DNA from: Bifiguratus adelaidae
Taxonomy: Eukaryota; Mucoromycota; Endogonomycetes; Endogonales
Direction of reading: 5' to 3'
Length of the DNA stretch: 23,863 nt
NCBI GenBank assembly: GCA_002261195.1
Contig: MVBO01000031.1
Coordinates: 77,987-101,849, forward strand
Positions 1 to 12,500 of the stretch are shown here, piece by piece. The translations under genes were made by a program, and so were the position numbers. The notes under the pieces were generated by a model. It did not search any database. It was not told the DNA's origin and was given only the letters and a program-made list of their open reading frames with translations. The first letter of the stretch is position 1. Each line of letters opens with the position of its first letter.

Positions 1-350
1 TACTCGACCATGGTGTAGTCATGTCACAAGAGATTGGCTTGGCATATTGGGAGCAACGACGCAAGGCATGGACCACGGGGAATGGAGCACCGATGCACAA
101 TCAGGCAATCTTGGCGAAGATCAACGATCGCTCTATGGATCGCATCTATGACATGCTGGTGCATCAACGACGTGAGTTATCGACGCCTCTTCCTCTCTCG
201 GCGGTGGTAAGTGAGAGGTGTGATGAATGATCCAGTGTAGTGATGAATTGCTCTGTGTCTTGTTCTCGATAGATCAAGGTCATTGTCAAGGGTTGGAAAC
301 GAGAAGGCACTTGGCCAGAAGGCATGGAAGCACCACCCGACTCTCACTAA
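1..350 (+). CDS. Gag1-like clamp (DUF4050-type) domain protein, C-terminal part
   Basis: This is the 3' end of a gene whose start lies outside the window. One exon runs from the window edge (or from an acceptor tag at 16-18) to 206; a GT-AG intron spans 207-272; the last exon is 273-350 and ends in TAA. The readable part begins GLAYWEQRRKAWT and continues with INDRSMDRIYDMLVHQRREL, LPLSAVIKVIVKGWKREGTW and PEGMEAPPDSH. The pattern of W-x-x-x-R/K-x-x-W, then a helix with 'plpLs.vi.vivkgWk.eGtWP', resembles the fungal Gag1-like clamp domain, known from a fission yeast protein in nutrient/TORC1 signalling. The assignment is from memory of the family pattern, not a search, so function is tentative. 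The frame is open back to base 3, so the first visible ATG (21) need not be the start. The next gene starts 65 bp downstream on the same strand. Confidence 0.5.
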
Positions 351-415
351 CCATCATTCTTTACGCACTGATTGTACCATGGCATGTCACACGCTCTCTC
401 TCTTTCTCTCTTTGC

Positions 416-1520
416 ATGTTGTATGATAGACTAAAGGCATTCTTGTTCACGCTATACTATTACTTGCACTTGCTGCTGCTTCATTGGAACAAGGTAGGTG
501 ATGGCGATGCCCCTGCCCGTAGAGGGTGGTCATTCACTCATGTACATGTAGTGGGTGTTTGATCCGCGTCCTAAGCAGCGCGATCTCTACGCGCGACGTA
601 TTGTGGTCTTGGGTAAGCGTAGCCGCGCGCGCGCGCACTCGGGTATTCGCGCTCAGTTTTGACGCGCGGCCCTCTTAGGCGACGACCATGCGTTTGGGTT
701 TGGCGACTGGTCAGGGCCAGGTGTGCCTACGGGGATAGCGCACAAGATCACCTTGGCCACGTTCAGGGAGCCCACGTTGCGACAACGATGGTATGTCTTT
801 AATCGCGGTGCTTGGAAGACGACCTCGGAGGATTGGCTTCCCCCGTCAAAAAGGGTAAGAGGATTGCAGGCCGACAAGATAAGCTCATCATGGATTCCTT
901 CTCAGACCACCCCCTCCAGGCGGTTGCAGCGAGTGTTTGAGAACCCAAAAACCAGCGGTGCTGACATTTACGTGATTGCGCTTGGTTCCAATGATGCACG
1001 GTACGTTTGTCGTCGACTTGCAAAAGCCAACTGACACGCCACGCACGTATAGGTACACCAGCTTGACACCGGCCGAAACATTGGCCAATCTCCAATCTAT
1101 CTGCGATTACATTCTCGAGAAATGCACTGCTTCGGTCGATCCAACCATCTATGTCCTTAGCATACCCACAGCGGGAGACCAAGAGCTCTTGACGCCCGAA
1201 AAGCAGAGCGACAATCGACATCGCAATGAATTGATGGCTCAATGGCTAGAAGGTGAAACGGCACAACAACCAGGACCCAACATTCGCGCCGGACCTCGGA
1301 TCGATCTCTCCAATTATGACTATGAACGACGCAACATTTACTGGTATGACCAGCGACACTTTAACAAGAGGGTAAGCCAGGCAAACATGTGCTGGGTGCC
1401 GTATTGAACCAACGTTCCTAGGGATACACCCAAATCACCAAAGATTTGATCCTCATCATGCGTGGAGACATGGTAAAACGAGAATTCGCCATCTTTACTC
1501 GTCAACTCGGTATGCGCTGA
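416..1520 (+). CDS. Membrane-anchored SGNH/GDSL hydrolase-like protein with atypical block I
   Basis: Five exons (416-493, 552-612, 679-1000, 1053-1371, 1422-1520) give a 292-aa protein. The N-terminus is a short Lys/Arg-flanked hydrophobic segment (about residues 8-22, FLFTLYYYLHLLLL), probably a signal anchor. The rest fits the SGNH hydrolase fold: block I at residues 46-54 reads LGDDHAFGF, block II is near NRGAWKTTSEDW, block III is GSND (149-152, Asn151), and the C-terminal block V is D253-x-x-H256 in YDQRHFNKRGY. SGNH enzymes hydrolyse esters or acyl groups using Ser-Asp-His. The Asn, Asp and His positions are present, but Asp49 sits where the nucleophile Ser of GDS(L) is expected, so activity is doubtful. 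Exon joins were chosen by frame and GT-AG consensus; all phases close and the total is 293 codons. It lies 65 bp after the preceding gene and 107 bp before the next, all on the same strand. Substrate unknown. Confidence 0.7.
613..678 (+). repeat. Alternating CG tract inside an intron
   Basis: The second intron of the SGNH-like gene contains an uninterrupted alternating C/G run at about 624-636, followed by further GC-rich sequence. The surrounding DNA is of mixed composition, so the tract stands out. Alternating CG is the classical Z-DNA-forming sequence. It may simply be a microsatellite. Confidence 0.6.
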
Positions 1521-1627
1521 CTGTGGGAGTTGTATCAACCATACATATTCTGTCATTGAACCCTATCACCTGTCACTGACTTGGTTCCCCTTGTGCCCAT
1601 TATTCGTCTTCCCGTTTCTTGGCCACC

Positions 1628-2575
1628 ATGCACTGTGACATTATAACGGCTGTCGACAGTGACATGCCGACCAATGAGACAAACCGAGAACAGGAGATTG
1701 AGACTACACAAGACGATTCCGCTTCAAAGTCCGAGAACGAGTCCACAGAACCGACATGTGCCATTTGCCTCCAACCGTTAACCCATCGCGCTTACTTGAA
1801 CCAATGCTTTCACTCCTTCTGTCTTGAATGCATCAAGTCTTGGACACAACACTCTGGAGATTGTCCCCTATGCAAGACACCAGCGACTTTTGTCATTTAC
1901 GACGTGGATGAAGCGGCATCGACCTTTAAACGACTCTACTTTGATCAAGGAAGCTTCAATTACGAGCGGAGCGTAGTGAGGGCTGAAGAGGTGCGACGAC
2001 AACGTCAACGCGATCGACGACGGCACAAGAGCCGCCGAAGAATCCCTGCCGCCCCGTCGAGTAAACCCGTCAACATGGATCTGCCAGCGTCTTTGCAAGG
2101 ACCGTTTGTATACATCGATCCGACGTGCCACATGCCCATCCCTCGCCCGTCCTCTCAACTACCCTACGACCCCTCTAGTCCCACCAGCAAGATTCTCTAC
2201 CGCCAAAACGTTTACACCAACGATTTGACATCGACACCCCTTCCCATCTCACCTTACTATCGCCATGTCGATTATCTCATGCCCAACCACCTCCCCCGCG
2301 CTATTCCCTTTATCCAACGAGACTTGCAAGCCTTGCTACGGGATGATTACGATGATATGATCCTTCACCACGTCCAAGAAGCGTTTCTGATCCCGTATCA
2401 TCAACATCTACAGCATCCTACCCAAGCCATCATCAGGGCGCTAGCTGGATGGTTTGGCGAAGAAGACCAAACATCGCCCAAGATCACCTCAAGATTCGTC
2501 TCCGAGGTCTTGGACTTTGTCAAGAGTGGCTTGAGCATGGCTCAGTATGATCAGCAAAAGAAGTATGGATCTTGA
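1628..2575 (+). CDS. TOPORS: Topors-like RING finger E3 ubiquitin ligase
   Basis: An intronless ORF of 315 aa starts at an ATG in perfect gccaccATG context. After an acidic, Ser/Thr/Glu-rich N-terminus, a C3HC4 RING spans residues 44-82: C-x2-C, then C60, H62, C65, C68, and a final C79-x2-C82. The flanking sequence (AYLNQCFHSFCLECIKSW and GDCPLCKTPATFVIYDV) closely follows the Topors type, including the hydrophobic stretch after the last Cys pair. A basic patch, RRQRQRDRRRHKSRRR (about residues 125-140), follows. The C-terminal region (AIPFIQRDLQALL ... RALAGWFGE ... FVSEVLDFVKSGL) resembles the helical PWI-like segment of Topors/DsRING proteins. Expected role: nuclear ubiquitin (in animals also SUMO) ligase. 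RING call is firm; Topors orthology is likely, not proven. The frame could extend upstream to 1619 only through a non-ATG codon. Confidence 0.85.
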   Translation: MHCDIITAVDSDMPTNETNREQEIETTQDDSASKSENESTEPTCAICLQPLTHRAYLNQCFHSFCLECIKSWTQHSGDCPLCKTPATFVIYDVDEAASTFKRLYFDQGSFNYERSVVRAEEVRRQRQRDRRRHKSRRRIPAAPSSKPVNMDLPASLQGPFVYIDPTCHMPIPRPSSQLPYDPSSPTSKILYRQNVYTNDLTSTPLPISPYYRHVDYLMPNHLPRAIPFIQRDLQALLRDDYDDMILHHVQEAFLIPYHQHLQHPTQAIIRALAGWFGEEDQTSPKITSRFVSEVLDFVKSGLSMAQYDQQKKYGS

Positions 2576-2966
2576 GGAGTGAGCATCCCCTTTGTCCGTT
2601 GTTCATCATGTAGATTAGCTTTTGTTTTATAAACACAGTTGCCTAGAGCAGGATCTTGGTAACAATGACTCCATGTTCAGTGATCCATAGGGAATGAAGA
2701 TGTTCAACGTGATAGTCGGACAAGGGCCATTAGCTGCACAATGACAGCTTAATCTCATCCCGGCTTATCCACGTCCTATATTCCATCTATCGTTCCAGGA
2801 GATCACTTGTAACAGAGAGTTGCAAGTGACAAGTGTTCTAAACACTCTTCTCCACAAGTGAACGAGTGATCGAGGGGCAAATTCCACTGGTTGCCCTTTA
2901 TAGAGCAGTGTTGCGAGGTGTGTTGTGACATTAACTGTAGGCATTGACGGGAATAACGGGTTCAGA
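2576..2966. other. Intergenic region between the RING E3 gene and DHX35
   Basis: These 391 bp hold no ORF I can support. The left part is the 3' flank of the RING gene with an AT-rich stretch (TTTTGTTTTATAAA near 2620-2635). The right part, upstream of the helicase ATG, contains a cluster of CAAGTG/CACTTG hexamers (2804-2860) and an AGGGG core near 2873, which suggests promoter DNA. No tRNA or repeat element was recognised. Confidence 0.6.
2801..2876. promoter_or_regulatory. Cluster of CAAGTG/CACTTG (E-box type) hexamers with dyad symmetry
   Basis: CACTTG occurs at 2804-2809 and its complement CAAGTG at 2823-2828, 2830-2835 and 2855-2860, all within 57 bp and 106-163 bp upstream of the DHX35 start codon. 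The outer copies form part of a larger inverted repeat: GATCACTTGT at the left is mirrored by ACAAGTGA followed shortly by GTGATC at the right. A small hairpin, AGTGTT-CTA-AACACT, lies in the middle (about 2832-2846). CANNTG is the bHLH recognition core, so a bHLH-type factor is a reasonable guess; the binding protein is unknown. Confidence 0.5.
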
Positions 2967-5735
<2,769 letters not shown>

Positions 5736-5806
5736 ATTGTATGTTTTGTTCCTGGGGGAAGAGAGAGTGCCTATAGAGCGAGAGTGAGAGCATATATAGA
5801 CTGCGG

Positions 5807-8527
5807 ATGGCTTATTTCCACCCTACTCGGGCCTTTCAAATCTATCAGATATTCGCAGCCAACACGGATGTCGGCAAGACCATTACCTCAACAGCTCTCG
5901 TGAAAGCAGCAAGTGTTTTGACATCTCGGCGAGGTGGAGTAGTTCATTATGTCAAGCCTATTCAGACCGGGTATCCTCGGGATAGTGATGCTAGGTGAGG
6001 ATAGACACGCGAAACGTGAGGACAATGGCTCATGAGGGATGACTCTAGGCATGTCAAGACATTCAATCCTTCTGTGGTGTCCGAAACCTTGTATACCTAT
6101 CCGGACGCCGTCAGTCCACACGCAGCCACGCGTCAGGTACAGTTAGTCGGTTCGAGCGCAAGGTATATTAATCCAAGGTTGGCTTTAGCCGGAAGCGGAT
6201 AATGAGGTGCTGTCGAGAACGCAAAACTATATTGCTAGGTGTGCTGAACAGGTATTGCGGGATGGCAAGACGGGAACAATGTTTCTAGAGACGGCCGGAG
6301 GTAGGTGTTGTCCGTCTTTTCGCATACTCCAAAACTAACGCGACATGTGTATCCTTGTAGGCGTGCATAGTCCCGTCATGTCAGGTAAGGGAGGAAGGGA
6401 TCAGGGCCGGGACGGGAATTACGACGGCGTTGACACGCAACTTAGGCACTTCGCAGGCCGATTTCTATCGTCCATTACGATTGCCCACGCTGCTGGTCGG
6501 CGACAGTCGTCTAGGCGGTATTTCCACCACCATGACATCCTTTGAATCACTGCATATCCGTGGCTATGATATACCCGGTCTTTTATTGTTCAAAGATGAG
6601 CGCTGGAACAATCATGATTATCTCTCCAAATCGCTCGGTAAGGAATACAAGACACGACTTTGTGTGATTCCACCGCCGCCAGCACCCCACAAGGATGCAG
6701 ATCAGGATCTTGAAAGCATGCGCAAGTACTATGATAGCGTGGAGGAGCACGTTGTTCCTTTTATGGAGATGATGGAGCAATGGCACACCGAGCGCTTTGA
6801 TCGCCTGGCTAGTATGCCCGAGAAAACGCAAGCGCACATTTGGTGGCCTTTTACTCAGCATCAGCGGATCAAGAACGTGACGGTGGTTGACTCGGCCTAC
6901 AATGATTACTTTATGACCTACAATACGCCTCAAGGTGACACGAACACGAAGGGGGAGCTCAAGGCGAAAGAACTGTTTGATGCCTGTGCGAGTTGGTGGA
7001 CCCAAGGTCTTGGACATGCCAATCCCAAATTGACCCTGGCTGCCGCGAATGCCGCCGGACGCTACGGGCACGTCATGTTTCCCGAAAATACCAATGAACC
7101 TGCACTCGCCTTGACGGAAGAGTTGCTCGCTGGAGTCGGCAAAGGATGGGCAGATCGCGTCTTTATATCCGATAACGGTAGCACGGCCATGGAAGTAGCC
7201 TTCAAAATGGCGCACAAAACGGTTCGTCATCGCTACGGCGGTGACAAACAACTTGGGGTGATTGGATTGCACGGCAGCTATCATGGTGACACGATCGGTG
7301 CCATGGATGCCTGCTCGCCCAATGTCTTTAACCAACAAGTCGACTGGTATGAGCCTAAAGGGTATTGGTTCACGCCCCCTTCTGTGCAAATGAAGAAGGG
7401 AAAGATGATGGTGACTGTGCCTGAGGGTGTCGCATCCACATCAGCTACTCAAGTGGATCTGGGGTCGCTTCAAGACGTCTTTGATGTGTCCAGAGCAATC
7501 AAGGGCGAGGGCTTATACAAAGCGTACAAGGAGCACATTTCGTCCGAATTGGACCGAGCGGTGAAGCAAGGCCAACAATTTGGTGCGTTGCTTATGGAGC
7601 CCGTGTTGATGGGATCGGGTGGCATGATCTTTGTTGATCCGCTCTTTCAACGTACGTTGGTGGAAGTTGTCCGGGAATCTGGTATCTTTGACAAGGTGTC
7701 TCGATCGGATGGATCCGGATGGCGTGGTCTACCCGTCATTTTCGATGAGGTCTTTACGGGCTTTTATCGGCTAGGAGCTCAATCGGCTGCCCAACTCTTG
7801 GGTGTGGTGAGTACGATGATGACGTGAGACATGGTGAGCTAAAATCATTGGGGCCAGCAACCGGATATTGCGTCCTACGCCAAGTTACTGACGGGCGGTT
7901 TGCTTCCGCTGGCCGTGACACTTAGTCGATCCGACATCTTTGCTGCCTTTTTATCCAACGAAAAGCCGGATTGTCTTCTTCACGGCCATTCATATACTGC
8001 TCATCCCACAGGCTGTGCCGTGGCGTACAAGACCATTAGTGAATTGAGCAAGTTGAAAGATAGTCAAGAATGGGCGGCTGCACGACGTGATTGGAACGCT
8101 TCAAAGGGAACAGCGTCTAGTTGGTGCATGTGGGATCGTCAAGTGAGTTCAATTATCGCGGTTGATGTTATAGAATACTTATGGTGTACCAGGTCGTGGA
8201 GCATATTTCGCACATGTCAAATGTAGAAGGCGTGGTCTCTTTGGGTAGCGTGCTGGCCGTGGAACTCAAAGATCCCAATCGAGGTAGGTCACAATACGCT
8301 TGAATCGTGACATACCGGTTCATCTTATCGATATCTCAGGATACTCTTCGTTCCTGAGTCAAGGACTCATTGATCAATTTCGACATCAAGCCAATCGACA
8401 CAACGTCAACATTTTCGCTAGACCTCTCGGCAACGTGGTTTATTTGATGTGTTCGCAAATCTCGACGCGACATGGCTTGTCAAAGATCGAAGACATTCTG
8501 GTCGATGCGTTGACCAACTACCAATGA
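5807..8527 (+). CDS. BIO3-BIO1: Bifunctional dethiobiotin synthetase / DAPA aminotransferase (BIO3-BIO1 fusion)
   Basis: Eight exons (5807-5994, 6049-6136, 6189-6300, 6361-6384, 6446-7806, 7858-8142, 8193-8283, 8340-8527) encode 778 aa. The N-terminal third is dethiobiotin synthetase: P-loop FAANTDVGKT (Lys24), HYVKPIQTGYP, FLETAGGVHSP, and LVGDSRLGGISTT. The C-terminal part from HIWWPFTQH (His268) is the class-III PLP aminotransferase BioA/BIO1: ISDNGSTAMEVAFKMA, GLHGSYHGDTIGAMD, VIFDEVFTGFYRLG, and the Schiff-base lysine Lys600 in YAKLLTGGLLPLAV. Together they convert KAPA to DAPA and DAPA to dethiobiotin, the steps before biotin synthase. The same fusion is known in plants and filamentous fungi, where the enzyme is usually mitochondrial; I see no clear long presequence here. 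Exon 4 is only 24 nt, encoding most of VHSPVMSG. Its stop is 78 bp from the convergent BLOC-1 gene. No other biotin gene is in the window. Confidence 0.95.
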
Positions 8528-8605
8528 AGCCATAGACTAGACTTTCCAAAAATTTGTTAGAAGTGTTCATGTACAATATAGAAGTGGGTTTGATCCTTTT
8601 GTGCC
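8528..8605. other. Convergent 3' spacer between BIO3-BIO1 and BLOC1S6
   Basis: Only 78 bp separate two facing stop codons. The spacer is AT-rich and has no canonical AATAAA on either strand, so the two mRNAs probably overlap at their 3' ends. Confidence 0.6.
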
Positions 8606-9398
8606 TTATTTCTTGGCTGGCAAGTCGCCGATCTCGACCTCCCTCCGCTTCTTCTTCTTTTTTGCGACCGTCGGTTTCGTCACTGACGCGACAGGAGTGG
8701 CTCTATCCCCTTCTGGAGGCGATATGACCACCGCAGAAGGTGTCGTGGCACCAGAGTTCACCGAAGGTGAAGCGACCGGCGACGACTCAGCACTCGGCAC
8801 CACGTCCTCCTCGCCAGACCTTGCCAACGCGCTCTCCCGAGGCGAAACTGGCCGACTGGACGGCGAGCCTCGTTCAGCGACCCGAGCCGCTAATAAGTGA
8901 TCGCGATGTCGCTCACGACGCGCCATCTCATCCGCTTGTCGGCTATATTCAAGTCGAATGCGTTTAAGGGCGTCGGCACGTTTAACAAGTCTCTGGGAGC
9001 GTGATGTGAGGTTTTGCATGGTGTTTCGAAGTTGTTTGAGCTTGTAGTGGTATTGAGGTAGGCGGTTCAACTAGACCTTCGTTAAGAAAACATAAAAGTG
9101 AGCGACCGTTTCACATACGGTTGCTGAGACGTTTGGAACGTCAATATTGGCGTCCACGATATGATTGAGTTCCGATAGTTCTTGAAGCAAGGTGACTTGG
9201 CCATGCCTAGGGACGATGAGGACCACATAAAATGGGTGTGACATCTTACCTCACTTGCTCCATTTGACTCGTTAGATGGTCAATGAGGGGTGTAAAATGA
9301 CTTGAAAGATCTTTTGTTAGCTTTGGTACAGCCTCCTGTAGCTTTTCTTCGAAACTTGCTCCATTTTTCATCTCCATGCGGTTCTCCTCCATTAGCAT
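8606..9398 (-). CDS. BLOC1S6: BLOC-1 subunit 6 (pallidin) homologue
   Basis: Three exons on the minus strand (9398-9250, 9206-9119, 9070-8606) give 233 aa. The central coiled coil matches pallidin: LSSHFTPLIDHLTSQ, QVTLLQELSELN, then PQYHYKLKQLRNTMQNLTSR followed by a KRADALK-type segment, which parallels human 'YHAKLVNIRKEMLMLHEKTSKLKKRALKL'. The C-terminus is a Ser/Pro/Ala-rich tail with a basic run KKKKKRR. BLOC-1 is an octameric coiled-coil complex that acts in endosomal sorting to lysosome-related organelles; pallidin is a core subunit. The start is the first in-frame ATG after an in-frame TAG just upstream; an additional upstream exon cannot be excluded. It is divergent from CAF-1 with 115 bp between the start codons. 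Introns are 43 and 48 nt, among the shortest here. The identification rests on recalled similarity. Confidence 0.8.
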
Positions 9399-9513
9399 GT
9401 CATGGACCTAAATGGAACGCGCAACGCGTTTTAAATTGCGTCGCGCCTACTATTTGTACGTGTCTTTTTCCTTGCTTATGAGCGAGAGCAAGGAAGGATC
9501 TCCTATTACCACC
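9399..9513. promoter_or_regulatory. Short bidirectional promoter region (BLOC1S6 / CAF-1)
   Basis: The divergent start codons of BLOC1S6 (-) and the CAF-1 large subunit (+) are 115 bp apart, so both promoters must share this stretch or lie inside the neighbouring genes. It contains an acgcgcaacgcgtt segment around 9417-9431 with ACGCGT-like dyads. ACGCGT is the core of the MBF/MluI cell-cycle box in yeasts, which would fit a replication-linked histone chaperone, but the role here is inference. Confidence 0.4.
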
Positions 9514-12500
9514 ATGGGTTCTGGTGAGTATAGAGTGGAGGAGTGGTTGGACGCGAGAAAAAGAGCGTAGGAAAAGGATTCACAAACTGACTTGCGCAAG
9601 TAGACGTCGAAATGGCGAGCCCGGCAAGTACACCGGTCAAGAGAAGGAATCAAGGTAAGCGATGAAAGGGACTTCTTCGCTTGACGCTAGTTTTGTCTTT
9701 TAACCACACTATTACTTGTTGCCGTTTACAGCTTGTGAGCAGTACGAGGCGGGTAAGTGCCTCAAGTGTCATTGGAAGACGGTGTTGCCCTGTGGAGCTA
9801 ACACTATCACTAGACAAGGAAAACAACCTCGCGATTGAAATAGCCATCCAAAAAGACATGTTGATCTCCAAGAAGGCAAAGACACGTAAGGACACATGCG
9901 CAAAACGTTTGTGAACACGCTCGCTAAGCGATCGGACTGCAGATCATAAAGGCGCGCCCTCAGCGACCATATCGAATGTAAGTTGGGTGGCAGTCACTGC
10001 AGGCCAAGTCATTTACACATGTTAAATGTCGTCTTTAGAGTTCGGTCATCTTCAAGAATGGCAAGTTTATATTTTCCGAGAAGCGATTATCATTCGACAA
10101 TCATCCCGCTGTCATGAGAGGTAAGTCTTAAATCCCGCCATTGTATATGTGAGCGGTGGCTTACGCTGTCATGGCGTACAGGCATCTTGCAGTTCCATCA
10201 ATATCTGTCCACGCGAGACACGGACACAGGTGCCATACCTCAAGATTTATACTACCTGATCGGTCTGCTGGTCCAGGATCGGTAAGAGTCACGCATGCAT
10301 CCTGAATGCTCGCTCTGATTCAATGAACTTTTGTAGGGAAGAAACGCTTGGCAGCTTGGTCAAGAAGGTGTTGGACAAGTTATACCCCGCGTCTATGGAA
10401 GACGATTCGGATGAGGAGACCGAAAAGAGTGAGTTGCAGACAATCCATCCTTGGGGAATTGCTTATCGGCGTTGTCCAGAACAAGTGATACCCACAGAGG
10501 TCATCAAGCAAACCATATTGAATGTTGCGCAACCCGTCAATTATGGTGTGCCGTTGCATGTCATTCAGGAAGTTGATTCAAGTCACGACGAAATACCCAA
10601 GGCAAGCATGACAACCAGTTTTGGTTTCGAGACACTAAGTCCGCCTCTAGTCCTTGAGTATGGTTCGATGGGAAATTGTGCATCTAGGCACCGAATACCC
10701 CAACGACATTCAAGAAAAGATTAAACGGAGGAGAGACAAGAGAGTGCAGGTAAGGGACTGATGTTCGCTCACTTTGTAGCGCCAACTCATCCTGTGCGCA
10801 GATGACTGCAGAGGCGACCGATTTATTTGTCAGCTTATCTGCCGATAACCAGCAACTGGTCCTCAAAGCAGGACCGAAAAAACCCTCTTCCATGTCGCTA
10901 AAATTCGTTCAGGTGAGGCATCAGGAACAAATCATTCCATAGCTTGACTATTTTGACCAACTGGAGTTTTACCAGGCTGAGCCTGCGGCAATGTCAGATC
11001 CACGACAACGCAAGGGAGAGAAAGTGAAGGAAAATGAAGCGAAGCGAATAGCCAGAGAAAAGCAAGCAGCTGATCGGCAAAGGGAAAAGGAGCGCAAGGT
11101 ATGTATGAAGATTGGCAGCTCGAAATGGCTAAAGAAGTCATGACCAACCGACAATGCAGCAAGCGGAAAAATTGGCGGAAAAGACAGCAAAAGAGGCGGA
11201 GAGAGCCGCAGAAAAGGCAGCTAAAGAAGCAGCGCGAGAGGCAGAGAGGCGAGCCAAAGCGCTCACAAAAGAAGAGGAGGCTGCCAAGAAAGCAGAGGAA
11301 GAGAGGAAAAAGGATGCGGCGCAATTGAACCTCGGCATGTTCTTTCGCAAAGTTACTGAGCCGCTACCATCGCGTCCGGCAGGTATGTAGCCAGCCATGC
11401 AACCACTGGAAGGTGTAACTTAAACTTCTGTAGCTGCCAAAAAGGATGTAGAGGAAGCCAAAGGCTACCGCGACTATTTCCTACCATTCGTTGTGAAAGA
11501 TAACATGTCTTTTGCGCAAGTTTCTCAATCCTCAAATGTTTTGAGCCCTTCCTTTGATGACATATTGCGGGACTCGACGGCAACAACATCGGACATTGAA
11601 AACCTTCGAACAGAATTCAAGCAACGACTGCCATGTCATCTATGTCGAAAGCGGGGTCGGATACCTACAACATCCTTGTCGCGCATATTTGCCTCCGACA
11701 ACCAGATATCCAAAACCATGTCTTCCGACGGAAGTCCTAATGTACAGCGCCTCCTGGGCGAATTTGGCATCCGAATGAAGTTGTTGCAATTCCACGAGAA
11801 CGTCCGTCCGCCATATTATGGTAAGTTCGCGGTGGTCACTGGGACCCTTTATTGACTAGAATAGGTACATGGACAAAACAAAGCAAACATATCCGACCGA
11901 AGGCACCTCTAAGCAGGGACGATTCGCTACTGAATTACGAGTACGATAGCGAAGCTGAATGGGAAGACGAAGGTGAAGGCGAGGAACTTCGCAGTGATAA
12001 CGAAGATGATGAGGACATTGGCAGCGAGGCAGATCAAGAAGAGGTGCGAAGCTTGGTTGGAAAGGTCTTGCTTGTCAAAAATGCTTAACGACATTAGGAC
12101 GATTTTCTGGTGCCCGAAGGATATTTATCGGCTGATGAAGAGATGGGAAGTGATGAAGATTCCAGGCCAGTGGCCGGTAAGTCGAGACTTGCTTCGTATA
12201 ATTCTTCGACCAATCAATCGATCTACTGGCAGACAAGACGCTGAATACCGACAAGGACAGAGAAAAAGTCAAGGTAGGCATTCAGTACATAAATTGAACT
12301 GTTGTCTGAACGTTTGCATCAGCGCGGTCCCATCAAGCGCGTCATTGTTGGCCCCATCTGGAATCTTGATCCAGTCTCTGCGGATGTCGACTTGTTGAAG
12401 GGCTTCAAAGTCATGTCATTGACAGGTACGGATATAGAGACACAACATATGCCTAAACCCTGACTGTCCAGACGATGACTCTATACCCTACGATCCATAC

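Noticed and set aside
855-869. GTAAGA...GCAG inside exon 3 of the SGNH-like gene, looking like a 15-nt intron
   Set aside because: Far below workable intron length; the frame is open through it, so it is kept as coding, though the local protein sequence is not strongly conserved.
6583-7389. 268-aa minus-strand frame opposite the biotin gene
   Set aside because: It is antisense to a strongly conserved aminotransferase exon and shows no domain of its own.
5807-8527. A biotin biosynthesis gene cluster
   Set aside because: Only the fused BIO3-BIO1 gene is present; neighbours (DHX35, BLOC1S6) are unrelated to biotin, and the MFS gene is 10 kb away and separated by other genes.
9450-9517. Antisense ATG over the CAF-1 start codon as a first exon for BLOC1S6
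   Set aside because: Splicing it to the acceptor before GTCCATGAC gives a frame that stops immediately; the local ATG at 9398 is sufficient.
11101-11398. Overlapping long frames on both strands in the CAF-1 KER region
   Set aside because: Low-complexity Lys/Glu/Ala coding sequence creates shadow frames; only the frame leading to the PIP box fits the family and the splice sites.
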